Positions 24,082 through 32,221 are shown, numbered from the stretch's first letter. The stretch: DNA of 36,354 bases from an uncultured Eubacteriales bacterium (GCA_900317375.1 ONGJ01000024.1:1-36354), one strand, 5' to 3'. The notes: a model not told the origin generated them from the sequence alone. A program made the numbers and translations.

Positions 24082-24113
24082 GGATGCCTCCTGTGGTAAA
24101 ATGGAATAGGCCT

Positions 24114-24148
24114 ATGCTATCACGGGGCCTGTCACAGTTCTGTCACAG
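24114..24148 (-). promoter_or_regulatory. Direct-repeat promoter of the lipoprotein/kinase/regulator operon
   Basis: CTGTGACAG occurs twice on the minus strand, 24148-24140 and 24137-24129, with an 11-bp period. A -10-like TAGCAT (24119-24114) follows nine bases later, and no -35 is present. The geometry matches the other direct-repeat promoters here. Each repeat is itself nearly palindromic, so orientation cannot be fixed. The predicted leader is about 25 bases with an AGGAGG site. Confidence 0.55.
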
Positions 24149-24295
24149 CGCGCTTCCGCTCACCGCGCAGCACGCCGTGCCGCGAAAAGCCGCAGGAACC
24201 GGACACTTTTCAGCGGCGCCGCATCAGCACCCCGGCATGATATCACACCGCCCGCCAAATGTCCAGTCTCCCGGCCCAGGATGCCGCAGAGGGTG
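24149..24295. other. GC-rich divergent intergenic region, nothing recognised
   Basis: Between the two divergent promoters (24114-24148 and 24296-24324) there are about 150 GC-rich bases in which I see no conserved gene, RNA or strong hairpin. Confidence 0.5.
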
Positions 24296-24324
24296 TTGAA
24301 TTCTGTTTCATACTCTGTTATAAT
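24296..24324 (+). promoter_or_regulatory. Consensus promoter of the fusion operon
   Basis: TTGAAT (24296-24301), a spacer of 17 and TATAAT (24319-24324). It drives the plus-strand genes from 24392 and is divergent from the lipoprotein operon. Confidence 0.85.
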
Positions 24325-24342
24325 ATGGAAAAACATACAAAC

Positions 24343-24360
24343 CCGGCCTGTTTTGGCCGG
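24343..24360 (+). promoter_or_regulatory. Leader hairpin of the fusion operon
   Basis: CCGGCC and GGCCGG arms with a six-base loop lie about 12 bases after the predicted transcription start and about 30 before the first ATG. The following AAAATCC is not a T-run, so this is a 5' stabilising or regulatory stem rather than a terminator. Confidence 0.5.
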
Positions 24361-24391
24361 AAAATCCGACGATTTGTTTGGGGAGTAAGAC

Positions 24392-24886
24392 ATGGCTAAC
24401 ACATTGATAGACCGCAGATTCTATGACGCCATTGTAAATTTTGAAGGCTCTGAGGCTGCGCAGGATTATTACTATTCGGTCATGAATGCCGAGATGGACC
24501 GCGACGGGAAAAAGGACACCGTCAGGAACATGATCCTGCGTGTCTACTCGATGCTGTTCTGTGACGATCTCGGGGCTCTCCCCGGTCAGATCGCCGGTCC
24601 GGACGACGTGGTGGCGACCGCGGACCGCCTCCACACCGGCACAATGGGCTTTGACCGGCAGCACTGGTACCGCATGCAGCATCATTTCCCGGTCATCGAC
24701 GATGACAATTATGACCGTTTTGCTGCCCTGGTCATCTCGGACCTGAACGCCGGGCCCCTTCACGAGGCCGCGCTGAACGACGGCGATATGCTGCTGGTCG
24801 GCGCGCCGGATCCGCTTCACATGACGCAGGAGCAGCTTGAAAAGCAGGAGGTCCGTGTCGTACGCATGAAAGGAGACGTGCAATGA
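24392..24886 (+). CDS. Unrecognised cytoplasmic protein (164 aa), first gene of the fusion operon
   Basis: I do not recognise this protein. It has no signal peptide or membrane helix, is acidic overall, and contains several Asp/Asn clusters (MDRDGKKDT, VIDDDNYDRF) and a Met/His-containing stretch (HWYRMQHHF). The ATG is preceded by GGGGAG. It overlaps the REC-SARP fusion gene by 4 bases (ATGA), so the two are made together and may interact. It shows no similarity that I can see to barnase or another RNase, which would have been expected if the barstar domain of the next protein had its target here. Confidence 0.8.
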   Translation: MANTLIDRRFYDAIVNFEGSEAAQDYYYSVMNAEMDRDGKKDTVRNMILRVYSMLFCDDLGALPGQIAGPDDVVATADRLHTGTMGFDRQHWYRMQHHFPVIDDDNYDRFAALVISDLNAGPLHEAALNDGDMLLVGAPDPLHMTQEQLEKQEVRVVRMKGDVQ

Positions 24887-26421
24887 CGATCTTTACGGTA
24901 AACAGCAATTCCGAAACCCTCCGTCAGATCTCCGACATGCTTCTGGACCTCTATCCCGACGCCAGGCAGAAGAGCTTTCAGAGCAGTCTGCAGGCGCTGG
25001 CCGCCGCCCGTGAGGAGGAGGTCGACGTGGCCGTCCTGGATGTCATGCTTCCCGAGATGAGCGGTCTGGATCTCGGCCAGTACCTGAAGGATCTCAATCC
25101 CTTCGTCAACCTCATCTATCTGACGCATGCACGGGATTACGGCTACGACGCCATGTGCCTCCATGCCAGCGGCTGCCTTCTGAAGCCGGTCACGCGGGAA
25201 CAGCTTCAGACCGAGTTTTCGGATCTCCGCCACCCGGCCATCATGAAAAAGCAGAAGCGCCTGTTTGCCCAGACCTTCGGGAACTTTGAGCTTTTCTGTG
25301 ACGGCAAGCCTGTCGTCTTCAAATACTCCAAGACGAAAGAGATCGTCGCCCTGCTCATCAACAACCGCGGCGCCCAGACCAGCAACGGCGAGATCATCGC
25401 CTCGCTCTGGGAGGATGACGGCGATCCGGATAAAAAGGGTTCCTATCTTTCGAATCTCCGGCAGGACCTGCAGAACACCTTTGACCGCCTGAAGCTGCAC
25501 GGGATCCTCCTCAAGCAGCGCGGCAGTCTTGCCATCGCCGTCGACCGCATCGAGTGCGACCTCTATGACTGGCTCGACAAGAAGAAGGAATCGCGCTATC
25601 AGTATCTCGGCGACTATATGAACCAGTACAGCTGGGCGGAATATATCCACGCCGAGCTGGATGAGATCAGCTATGCCATGGAGGATCAAACTGTTCGGGA
25701 TGTGAAGGTACCTGCTATGACCAGAATTCTCTTTGTATGTCACGGCAATATCTGCCGAAGTCCGGCTGCCGAAATCCTGCTTCGTGATATGATCGCGCGC
25801 AGCGGCCTTTCGGAAGATTACACGGTCTCTTCCGCCGCTACGACGACGGAGGAAATCGGAAATCCTGTCTACCCGCCGATGCGGCGCCTTCTGGAAGCGC
25901 GCGGTCTGGACTGTTCCGGCAAAACCGCCAGAAAGGTAAGACGCTCGGATTACGACAGCTATGATCTGATCATCGGGATGGACGAGGAAAACCGCTGGGA
26001 TCTTCGGCGTATCTTTCACGGCGACCCCGACGGCCGGATTCATAACCTGCTGGAATATCTCGGCCGCGGAGACGAATCGATCCCCGACCCCTGGTACACG
26101 CGCGATTTTTCCGGCTGTCTGGATGTCATCGAGCAGGCCTGTTATGCCCTTCTCGAGACGCTGAGCGGCGTGGTCTTCCTGGATTTCTCTGCCTGCGCCG
26201 ATATCCCGTCTCTCTATTCCGAAATGCGCCAGAAGATGGCATGGAAAGCCTGGTACGGTGAAAACCTGGATGCACTTCACGATATCCTGACCGGGCTCCC
26301 TCATCGCGGCACCCGTTTTGTTCTCACTCTTCCCTCCGTGGACGCGCCGCCCGAAGTCCGTCTCTACGCCGACCGCATCGCATCCGTTTTTCAAGATTAT
26401 GAAAAGGACAATCCATCATGA
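24883..26421 (+). CDS. Fusion protein: REC-SARP regulator + LMW protein tyrosine phosphatase + barstar-like domain (512 aa)
   Basis: One uninterrupted frame carries three modules. Residues 1 to about 265: a receiver with Asp53 (VLDVMLPEMSG), Thr81 and Lys101, but Asn7-Ser8 instead of the acidic pair, then a SARP-type winged helix (QTFGNFELFCDGKPVVFKYS) and the family motif DYMNQYSWAE. Residues about 279-425: a low-molecular-weight phosphatase with CHGNICRS (Cys286, Arg292) and the acid loop DPWYT (Asp402). Residues about 429-512: a barstar-like domain with WYGENLDALHDILTG, closely matching the core of barstar. The start has AAAGGAGACG upstream. An internal ATG at 25717 with GAAGG nearby could also give the phosphatase-barstar part alone. 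The phosphatase may act on protein phosphotyrosine or phosphoarginine; the target of the barstar part is unknown. Confidence 0.88.
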   Translation: MTIFTVNSNSETLRQISDMLLDLYPDARQKSFQSSLQALAAAREEEVDVAVLDVMLPEMSGLDLGQYLKDLNPFVNLIYLTHARDYGYDAMCLHASGCLLKPVTREQLQTEFSDLRHPAIMKKQKRLFAQTFGNFELFCDGKPVVFKYSKTKEIVALLINNRGAQTSNGEIIASLWEDDGDPDKKGSYLSNLRQDLQNTFDRLKLHGILLKQRGSLAIAVDRIECDLYDWLDKKKESRYQYLGDYMNQYSWAEYIHAELDEISYAMEDQTVRDVKVPAMTRILFVCHGNICRSPAAEILLRDMIARSGLSEDYTVSSAATTTEEIGNPVYPPMRRLLEARGLDCSGKTARKVRRSDYDSYDLIIGMDEENRWDLRRIFHGDPDGRIHNLLEYLGRGDESIPDPWYTRDFSGCLDVIEQACYALLETLSGVVFLDFSACADIPSLYSEMRQKMAWKAWYGENLDALHDILTGLPHRGTRFVLTLPSVDAPPEVRLYADRIASVFQDYEKDNPS

Positions 26422-27455
26422 GTTCTTCTGCTTCCACTTCAAAAAAGCGTCACCCCATCGGGCGTTTTTTTGCTTTTCTCGGTGTCACGCTGCTTTGCCT
26501 GGTCCTGACGCTGTTGGGCTTGATCTGGGTCCTTGAGCGGGGCCCCTCCCCGACTGTCACCGGCATGTTCACCCGTTCGGTGCGTGAGACCAGCGCCATT
26601 CGCTGGATCAGCAACATTTTCCTCAGCGATGAGGAGCTGGAAAACTATAAAAGCGTCAGCACCGAGAACACGGTTACCGAGGCCGTCAACACCTCTCTGA
26701 TCCATATCGCCGAGGGCACGGCATCCCTCCCGCCCTCCGAATCGGTTCAGCTTATCGATATCGCCGAGGGCACCTGCAAGGGGAAGCTTCTGATCGTGTC
26801 CGATCCGAAGCAGGTGATCCTCGGGACCTCGGATGAGTTTGTGAGACAGCCGGGGCTGCTGCTTACGGATATGGTCGCCAAATATGACGGCATCGCCGGA
26901 ATCAACGCCGGCGGCTTCAACGATGAAAACGGCAGCGGCAACGGCGGCATCCCGCAGGGCCTCGTGATTACGAACGGCGAAATCATCTGGGGCGACGCCA
27001 CGACGCCCTACCACATGGTCGGTCTGGATTCTGACGGGATTCTTCATGTCGGCGCTATGAGCGGCAATACTGCTGTCGAACAGGGTGTCCAGTGGGCAGT
27101 CAGCTTTATTACCCACGACGGGCTTGCATCCTCCCTGATCATCAACGGCGAGGTTCAGCAGCAGAATCTCGGCGGCGGCGTCAATCCGCGCACAGCGCTC
27201 GGCCAGCGTGCTGACGGTGCCCTGCTGCTGCTTGTTCTGGACGGTCGCAGCATCAACACCCTCGGTGCGACCATGGAGGATGTCGTCAATATCATGCTGG
27301 AATACGGTGCGGTCAATGCCGGCAATCTGGACGGCGGCTCGTCGTCCGTCATGGTTTATGACGGTGAAATCATCAACCACTGCGCCTCCGTTACGGGCCC
27401 GCGCAGGATCCCGACAGGCTTTATTGTGCTGAAAGAAGGTGCTGCTCATGGCTGA
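26418..27455 (+). CDS. Phosphodiester glycosidase family (NAGPA-like) membrane-anchored protein (345 aa)
   Basis: One N-terminal membrane helix (about residues 12-34) is followed by an extracytoplasmic domain of the NAGPA/DUF2233 family. Diagnostic segments are GIAGINAGGFNDENG, PQGLVITNGEIIWG, NPRTALGQRADG and NAGNLDGGSSSVM near the end. In the family this fold cleaves GlcNAc-1-phosphodiester or acts in exopolysaccharide and cell-wall glycan processing; the bacterial substrates are largely undefined. The ATG overlaps the fusion gene stop by 4 bases (ATGA), with AAGGA ten bases upstream. It shares an operon with signalling genes, so expression may follow the signal system, but a shared pathway is inference only. 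Confidence 0.88.
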   Translation: MSSSASTSKKRHPIGRFFAFLGVTLLCLVLTLLGLIWVLERGPSPTVTGMFTRSVRETSAIRWISNIFLSDEELENYKSVSTENTVTEAVNTSLIHIAEGTASLPPSESVQLIDIAEGTCKGKLLIVSDPKQVILGTSDEFVRQPGLLLTDMVAKYDGIAGINAGGFNDENGSGNGGIPQGLVITNGEIIWGDATTPYHMVGLDSDGILHVGAMSGNTAVEQGVQWAVSFITHDGLASSLIINGEVQQQNLGGGVNPRTALGQRADGALLLLVLDGRSINTLGATMEDVVNIMLEYGAVNAGNLDGGSSSVMVYDGEIINHCASVTGPRRIPTGFIVLKEGAAHG

Positions 27456-28842
27456 AGCCGGTCAGCGCAAAAAGGACCGCTGGGGGCTGTTTCTTCTGAT
27501 CTGGGCGCTGGTGCTCCTGCTTTTGGGCGTCGGCTGCTGCTGCTTCCTCTATCGCTATCTTGACGTTTATGAAAAGACCCGCCCGGAGCCGGTTGTCGAT
27601 GCCTATCTGGCGCAGAACAGTGCCGAGCAGCTTCTGAAAACGGCGCAGAGCAATGTTCAGCTGGATGTAACGGAATTTGAAGATCCTTCCGATCTCTATG
27701 CTGCCTATCTCTCAACCGTCGACACCGACCGTCCCCTGACCTATCGCCCCCGCACGAAGGACAGCAGTGAGCAGCAGCTTGTTTATATCGTCTATTGCGG
27801 AAACAAGGAAATCTGTACCCTGGTATTGTCGCCCGAAGGGACATCGCCGGGCTTCGGCCGTCACAGCTGGACCGTTTCCGAGGTCCGCTCGGCACCGATC
27901 ACCGATACCCTGCCTTCTCTTCAGGTTGCGGTGGATGCGCTTGCGGATGAAACGCTGTCTTTGAACGGCAGGCCTCTCACCGCACAGTACATCACGGACA
28001 ATGCGATTGCCATACCGGATCTGAGCAGGGTCGAAGCCGCCCTCTCTCCGAAGCCCAGCTTTGTCCGGTATGAAGTCGGTCCCCTGTACGGTGAAATCCG
28101 TGTCACTGATGGCAAGGGGAACACACTCTCCCCTGTCGGCGATGCCGAAGACGGGACCCTGCGTTTTCTCGCTTCTGCTGAAAAGCAGAGCGTTCGGATC
28201 CGTGCCCCGGAGGACATGCGCGTTTCCGTGAACGGCGTTGAACTCGGCGCTGAGGATGTTGCCTCCTCTTCGCTCGGCGTTCTGGAAGGCCTTGACGTCT
28301 ATACCAAGGATGCTGCCTGCCGTACCAACATCTACATATTGGACGGTCTTTACGCCGTCCCGACGGTGACAGCCGTCGATGCCCGGGGGCAGAGCGTTGC
28401 TCCGGTCGCCGGCGCAGACAACAGCTTTTCGTTTTTCTATCCGAATGATGCCGGGACGGAGGAAATCCTGCGTCCGTCGGCTGAGATGTTTTTCAATGCC
28501 TACATGGATTATTCCGCGCATGCTTACGATGCGACGCGCTTCTACAATCTTCTCAGCTGTATCCTGCCTGGCACGGCGCTGTATGAGTATGTATCCACTT
28601 CCCAGCAGGCGATGGTCTGGGCTTCCGGCACTTCTACGGAATACAAGGATCTGCGTTATGATCATTTCCATAAGGTCAGCGATTACTGCTGTACCTGCAC
28701 GGTCCTTTACAGTGCCGACATGACCGCCACCAGCTGGTACGAGCAGTACAGCTACAGTCTGGAAAACGCCTATGAGCTTGCCTTTGTCAGCGAAGGCGGC
28801 AGATGGTACTGTGCCGCGATGAATGTCATCAGCGCATTCTGA
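27448..28842 (+). CDS. Unrecognised membrane-anchored extracytoplasmic protein (464 aa)
   Basis: I do not recognise a family. There is a short charged N-terminus (MAEAGQRKKDRW) and one membrane helix (about 13-35, with a Cys-Cys-Cys run at its end), and the rest is likely outside the cell. The outer part contains several short beta-rich segments (SVRIRAPEDMRVSVNGVELG resembles a TarP/TcaA-like repeat) and ends in an NTF2-like region (AEMFFNAYMDYSAHAYDA...WYCAAMNVISAF). The ATG at 27448 has AGAAGGTG six bases upstream and overlaps the glycosidase stop by 8 bases; an upstream GTG would add only three residues. A strong terminator follows. Location and topology suggest an envelope role. Confidence 0.8.
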   Translation: MAEAGQRKKDRWGLFLLIWALVLLLLGVGCCCFLYRYLDVYEKTRPEPVVDAYLAQNSAEQLLKTAQSNVQLDVTEFEDPSDLYAAYLSTVDTDRPLTYRPRTKDSSEQQLVYIVYCGNKEICTLVLSPEGTSPGFGRHSWTVSEVRSAPITDTLPSLQVAVDALADETLSLNGRPLTAQYITDNAIAIPDLSRVEAALSPKPSFVRYEVGPLYGEIRVTDGKGNTLSPVGDAEDGTLRFLASAEKQSVRIRAPEDMRVSVNGVELGAEDVASSSLGVLEGLDVYTKDAACRTNIYILDGLYAVPTVTAVDARGQSVAPVAGADNSFSFFYPNDAGTEEILRPSAEMFFNAYMDYSAHAYDATRFYNLLSCILPGTALYEYVSTSQQAMVWASGTSTEYKDLRYDHFHKVSDYCCTCTVLYSADMTATSWYEQYSYSLENAYELAFVSEGGRWYCAAMNVISAF

Positions 28843-28852
28843 AGAAACAGCA

Positions 28853-28892
28853 GGATCCCCCCGCATCCAGCGGGGGGATCCTTTTGTCTTTT
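28853..28892. terminator. Bidirectional terminator between convergent genes
   Basis: A 12-bp stem, GGATCCCCCCGC (28853-28864) with 28870-28881 and a 5-base loop, is followed by TTTTGTCTTTT on the plus strand. It ends the fusion operon and also lies just after the convergent DivIVA-like gene. Confidence 0.88.
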
Positions 28893-29499
28893 ATTCGGTT
28901 TCGAGAGCCTTTATTTCTCTTGTCAGGCGGTTGATTTTTGAAACCAGGTCTTCCGGCATGTCGTCCTCAGCTTCTCCTTCCGGACCGTCTCTCCGGTCCC
29001 TGGAGGGCAGCGCCGGCAGCTTCCCGTCTTCCTCCTCGCCCGGGTTTTCTTCCCGGTCCGCGTCATACAGTTCTGCCAGAAATGTCTGCATCTGAGAATT
29101 CAGGTACTCGATATTCTGCTCTTCGCGGCGCCGCAGCGTACTCATGACGCTCTCCAGCTGTCTGGCAGCATAGCTGCAGCGCTGCTCGGCCAGCTTTTCC
29201 ATGGCCGTCCTGTATTCTTCGGCATCGGATACGATCGCCTCGGCCCGCACATGTGCCTTCGCAAGAAGCTCGCGGTACGTCTCCTGTACCTCTTTCAGGG
29301 AAGCCCTTTCCGCCTGTTCCTTTTTCTCCAGGTCTTCCTTTTCCTGAATCTGCACCTGCAGCCGCTCGTTCTCGTCAACCATCTTTTCGGCCAGACTGCG
29401 GATTTCCTCGAAAACAGCATTGACCTTATTGGCATTGTAGTATTTTCTTTTCACGACATCGATCTGGATGGAGTCCAGATAAGACAGTATTTCGTCCAT
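28891..29499 (-). CDS. DivIVA-like coiled-coil protein (202 aa)
   Basis: The protein is mostly helical and charged: a short N-terminal segment (MDEILSYLDSIQIDVVKRKY, YNANKVNAVFEEIR) followed by coiled coil from about residue 25 to 135, then a Glu/Asp/Pro-rich linker and a final short helix (DLVSKINRLTREIKALETE). This is the general plan of DivIVA/GpsB-family proteins in Bacillota, which mark division sites or poles, but the match is by architecture rather than a decisive motif. The ATG at 29499 is chosen for AGGCGGGCG upstream; the ATG at 29520 has no site. It has its own consensus promoter. Confidence 0.65.
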   Translation of the reverse strand: MDEILSYLDSIQIDVVKRKYYNANKVNAVFEEIRSLAEKMVDENERLQVQIQEKEDLEKKEQAERASLKEVQETYRELLAKAHVRAEAIVSDAEEYRTAMEKLAEQRCSYAARQLESVMSTLRRREEQNIEYLNSQMQTFLAELYDADREENPGEEEDGKLPALPSRDRRDGPEGEAEDDMPEDLVSKINRLTREIKALETE

Positions 29500-29541
29500 G
29501 ATAACGCCCGCCTGAATCATATTCTGGTTTTTATCAGCAGC

Positions 29542-29570
29542 ATTATAGCACAGAGATGCCGGAGTCTCAA
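29542..29570 (-). promoter_or_regulatory. Promoter of the DivIVA-like gene
   Basis: TTGAGA (29570-29565), a spacer of 17 and TATAAT (29547-29542) on the minus strand, about 40 bases before the ATG at 29499. Confidence 0.8.
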
Positions 29571-29611
29571 GAGAAAAGCGGTCCCGAACTCGCTGCGGAT
29601 CATTTTTTCTG

Positions 29612-29640
29612 TGGAAAAATCATGCAGGACATGGTAGAAT
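29612..29640 (+). promoter_or_regulatory. Probable promoter of the YwaF-like gene
   Basis: TGGAAA (29612-29617), a spacer of 17 and TAGAAT (29635-29640), about 44 bases before the ATG at 29684. The match is weaker than for the divergent promoter. Confidence 0.5.
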
Positions 29641-29683
29641 GGGAGCAGATGCAGTATCTCCATCTCTTAACGGAGGTCGCTTT

Positions 29684-30478
29684 ATGCGTTTTGATTCGGA
29701 TTTTTGGATCATCAGACCGTTCAACCCGGTTTTTATGCTTGTTTTTGCTTTCTTTCTGCTGCTGCTGATCGTCTCGAGCATTCTGCTGAAGGGCAAGAGC
29801 GAGAAGCTTCGGACAACCGTACTGGTTACGGCCTGTATGATTACACTTGTCGGGTTTTTCGTCTATAAATACTATCTCTCCCTCGATACGGCCTTTAATG
29901 AGATTACGGCTTCGAAGGGCGGTTTCAACTGGTGGGGTGAGCTTCCCCTGCAGATGTGCAACATCAACATGATTCTGATCCCCATCGCCGTTACGAAGAA
30001 GAGCAGGCCCCTGATGAGCTTCTGTTTCTTCGTCGGGCCGCTCGGGGCCATGATGGCGCTGGCCATGCCGGGCCTTGGCTTTGACGGCTATTCCCTGCTT
30101 CTGCCCCGCATGCTCGGTTATTACGGAACCCATTTCATGGTTGTCATTGAAGGTCTGGCCATCGTGACCTACGGCTTTTTCCGTCCTTCTTTTCGGGACC
30201 TGCCCCGCACGATTCTCGCCACGTTTGTGATATCCTTCTGCATCTTCATGATCAACATGCTGCTGCGCTGGACCCAGCTGCATCCCAATGCCAATTACTT
30301 TTTCAATGTGGAGACCGAGGGAAACGCCCTTCTTGAAATCTTCCATAAATGGATTCCCATCGCCTTTGTGTATCAGATCCCCTGCGTTCTGATCCTCGGC
30401 GTTTACATGCTGCTGATCACCTCCGGTTTTGCTCTTGCAGACCGGCTGCGTGAAAAGAAGGCCGACAGCAAAAACTGA
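29684..30478 (+). CDS. YwaF/TIGR02206-like integral membrane protein (264 aa)
   Basis: The protein has seven or so membrane helices. Features resembling the YwaF/TIGR02206 family are a Trp-containing loop before the third helix (GGFNWWGELPLQMCNINMIL), the GPLGAMMALAMPG helix, and YYGTHFMVVIEGLAI followed by further helices. The biochemical role of this family is unknown. The ATG at 29684 has CGGAGGT six bases upstream; 15 further upstream codons lack a site. A short basic-protein gene follows within 25 bases on the same strand, probably co-transcribed. Confidence 0.7.
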   Translation: MRFDSDFWIIRPFNPVFMLVFAFFLLLLIVSSILLKGKSEKLRTTVLVTACMITLVGFFVYKYYLSLDTAFNEITASKGGFNWWGELPLQMCNINMILIPIAVTKKSRPLMSFCFFVGPLGAMMALAMPGLGFDGYSLLLPRMLGYYGTHFMVVIEGLAIVTYGFFRPSFRDLPRTILATFVISFCIFMINMLLRWTQLHPNANYFFNVETEGNALLEIFHKWIPIAFVYQIPCVLILGVYMLLITSGFALADRLREKKADSKN

Positions 30479-30500
30479 CGCACGGAAAGAGGTGTCGCGT

Positions 30501-30683
30501 TTGAAACGATTTGTTCCCTATAAGAAGCTCTCAAAGAAGCAAAAGAGGGCTGTCAATGCTGAGAAGCGGGCCATGTGGCGGATCAGCCCGGTCACCCGCC
30601 GTCCTGACAACCCGAAGGCCTACAACAGAAAGAAAGCACGGAAGTGGGAGGATGACTCCTCTTCCGTGCTCTCTTTTTACTGA
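30501..30683 (+). CDS. Small basic protein of 60 residues, conserved-looking
   Basis: It starts at a TTG codon preceded by AAAGAGGTG at a spacing of about 8 and reads [20 protein letters not shown] and on to [20 protein letters not shown]. From memory, short proteins of this PVTRxxxNPKAYxRKK form are widespread and uncharacterised in Clostridia; I cannot name a function. It is highly basic, so nucleic-acid or ribosome contact is possible (inference). Its last codons form the right arm of a terminator, and its stop codon overlaps the yifB stop region on the other strand. Confidence 0.6.
   Translation: MKRFVPYKKLSKKQKRAVNAEKRAMWRISPVTRRPDNPKAYNRKKARKWEDDSSSVLSFY
30635..30679 (+). terminator. 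Terminator overlapping the end of the small basic protein gene
   Basis: AGCACGGAAG (30635-30644) pairs with CTTCCGTGCT (30661-30670), followed by CTCTTTTT. The stem lies inside the reading frame and the stop codon comes in the T-rich end, so the gene and its terminator share sequence. Confidence 0.75.
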
Positions 30684-32194
30684 CCTGTCGGGTCGAAGGT
30701 CCGGTATTGAATCGCCTCGGCAAGATGCTCGATCCCGATGTCCTCTGCCCCGTCAAGGTCGGCGATGGTTCTGGCCACCCGCAGGATTCGGTCATGGCTG
30801 CGTGCAGAAAGGCCCATTCTTTCGAAGGCATCCTTCATCAGCTCTTCCCCTTCCGGGCTCAGGCGGCAGAAGCGCCGCAGATCTCTGCTGTCCATATGGG
30901 AATTGCACATCGTATCGGCATTGTCGAAACGCTGCTGCTGGCGCTGCCGTGCCAGATTGACCCGCGTTCGTATTTCAGCCGAGCTTTCCGACGGCGCTTT
31001 GCTTCTCAGCTCTTCATAGTCCAGTGCGGGCGCTTCGACGATCATGTCGATGCGGTCGAGAAGCGGGCCGGATATGCGGCTCTGATAGCGCCGAACGTCA
31101 TTCAGGCTGCAGCGGCAGCGACCTGACGGATGTCCGTACCAGCCGCATTTGCAGGGGTTCATCGCGCAGACCAGCATGAACCGGCTGGGAAAGGTAACCG
31201 TTCCCGATGCGCGGGAAACCGTCACCTGGCCGTCCTCAAGCGGCTGCCGAAGCACTTCCAGCACGTCGCTGCGAAATTCCGGGAGTTCGTCCAGGAACAG
31301 GACGCCGTTGTGTGCCAGGCTGATCTCTCCCGGTCGGGGATTGGACCCTCCGCCGGAAAGGCCGGCCGCGGAAATGCTGTGATGCGGAGAGCGAAACGGC
31401 CGGCTGCAGACAATCGGATTCCCGATTCCCGTCAGACCGGCAACCGAGTGAATCTCCGTCGTCTGGATGATCTCCTCCCGGTTCATATCCGGCAGGATGG
31501 TCGGTAGGCGCTTTGCCATCATGGATTTTCCCGACCCGGGAGGGCCTACGATCAGGATGTTGTGCCCTCCGGCAGCGGCGATCTCCATCGCCCGCCTGAC
31601 ATTTTCCTGTCCCTTGACATCCGCAAAATCCGGGAGGTTCTCATCGTTGCGGATCACGGCCGGCACCGCTGCCGGTTCGATCCGTTCCTCGCCGTTCAGG
31701 TGCTTCAGAAGCTGGCGGATATCACGGACCGGATAGACCTTGATTTCTTCCGCAAAGGCGGCCTCCGCCGCGTTCGCCTCCGGGACGTAGAGCTCCCTGA
31801 TGCCGCAGCGCATTGCGGCGATGGCCATCGGCAGGGCGCCCGCCGCCGGGCGCAGCTCGCCCGTCAGGGAAAGCTCGCCGATAAAGGCGCAGTCCGAAGA
31901 AGGCGTTTTGATTTCACCGGCGGCACTGAGGATTCCGATCAGAATGGGCAGATCGTAGATCGTCCCCGCCTTTCGTTTGTCCGCCGGGGCAAGGTTGACC
32001 GTCATACGGCTTACGGGAAACTTGAAGCCGTTGTTCTTGATGGCGGCGCGTACCCGTTCGCGCGATTCCTTCACCGCAGCATCCGGAAGGCCGACAACGT
32101 CAAAGGCCGGCAGACCGTTGGTGATGTAGATTTCAACGCTGACCTCATAGCCGCCGACACCGGTCACGCCAAGGCTCTTGATGCAGGAAAACAT
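30677..32194 (-). CDS. yifB: YifB/ComM-family Mg-chelatase-like AAA+ ATPase (505 aa)
   Basis: The layout is standard: an N-terminal Lon-protease-like fold domain ([20 protein letters not shown]), an AAA+ core with Walker A GPPGSGKS, Walker [12 protein letters not shown], then CNMNPC-like [14 protein letters not shown] with a Cys cluster, and a C-terminal Mg_chelatase_C domain ([19 protein letters not shown]). ComM/YifB is a branch-migration helicase in natural transformation in some bacteria (family knowledge). The ATG at 32194 ([12 protein letters not shown]) is the usual start, with GAGGGG five bases upstream. It lies downstream of aspS on the same strand. Confidence 0.93.
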   Translation of the reverse strand: MFSCIKSLGVTGVGGYEVSVEIYITNGLPAFDVVGLPDAAVKESRERVRAAIKNNGFKFPVSRMTVNLAPADKRKAGTIYDLPILIGILSAAGEIKTPSSDCAFIGELSLTGELRPAAGALPMAIAAMRCGIRELYVPEANAAEAAFAEEIKVYPVRDIRQLLKHLNGEERIEPAAVPAVIRNDENLPDFADVKGQENVRRAMEIAAAGGHNILIVGPPGSGKSMMAKRLPTILPDMNREEIIQTTEIHSVAGLTGIGNPIVCSRPFRSPHHSISAAGLSGGGSNPRPGEISLAHNGVLFLDELPEFRSDVLEVLRQPLEDGQVTVSRASGTVTFPSRFMLVCAMNPCKCGWYGHPSGRCRCSLNDVRRYQSRISGPLLDRIDMIVEAPALDYEELRSKAPSESSAEIRTRVNLARQRQQQRFDNADTMCNSHMDSRDLRRFCRLSPEGEELMKDAFERMGLSARSHDRILRVARTIADLDGAEDIGIEHLAEAIQYRTFDPTGQ

Positions 32195-32221
32195 CTTGCC
32201 CCTCACCTTCTTTCACATTTT

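Noticed and set aside
21373-24099. A 908-codon open frame on the plus strand
   Set aside because: It lies opposite the lipoprotein gene, which has a lipobox, domain matches and a good ribosome site. Such long antisense frames are common in GC-rich DNA, and this one has no recognisable domain.
24082-24391. Possible small RNA or gene in the divergent intergenic region
   Set aside because: Apart from the two promoters and the short leader hairpin I see no frame with a ribosome site and no strong independent structure with a terminator.
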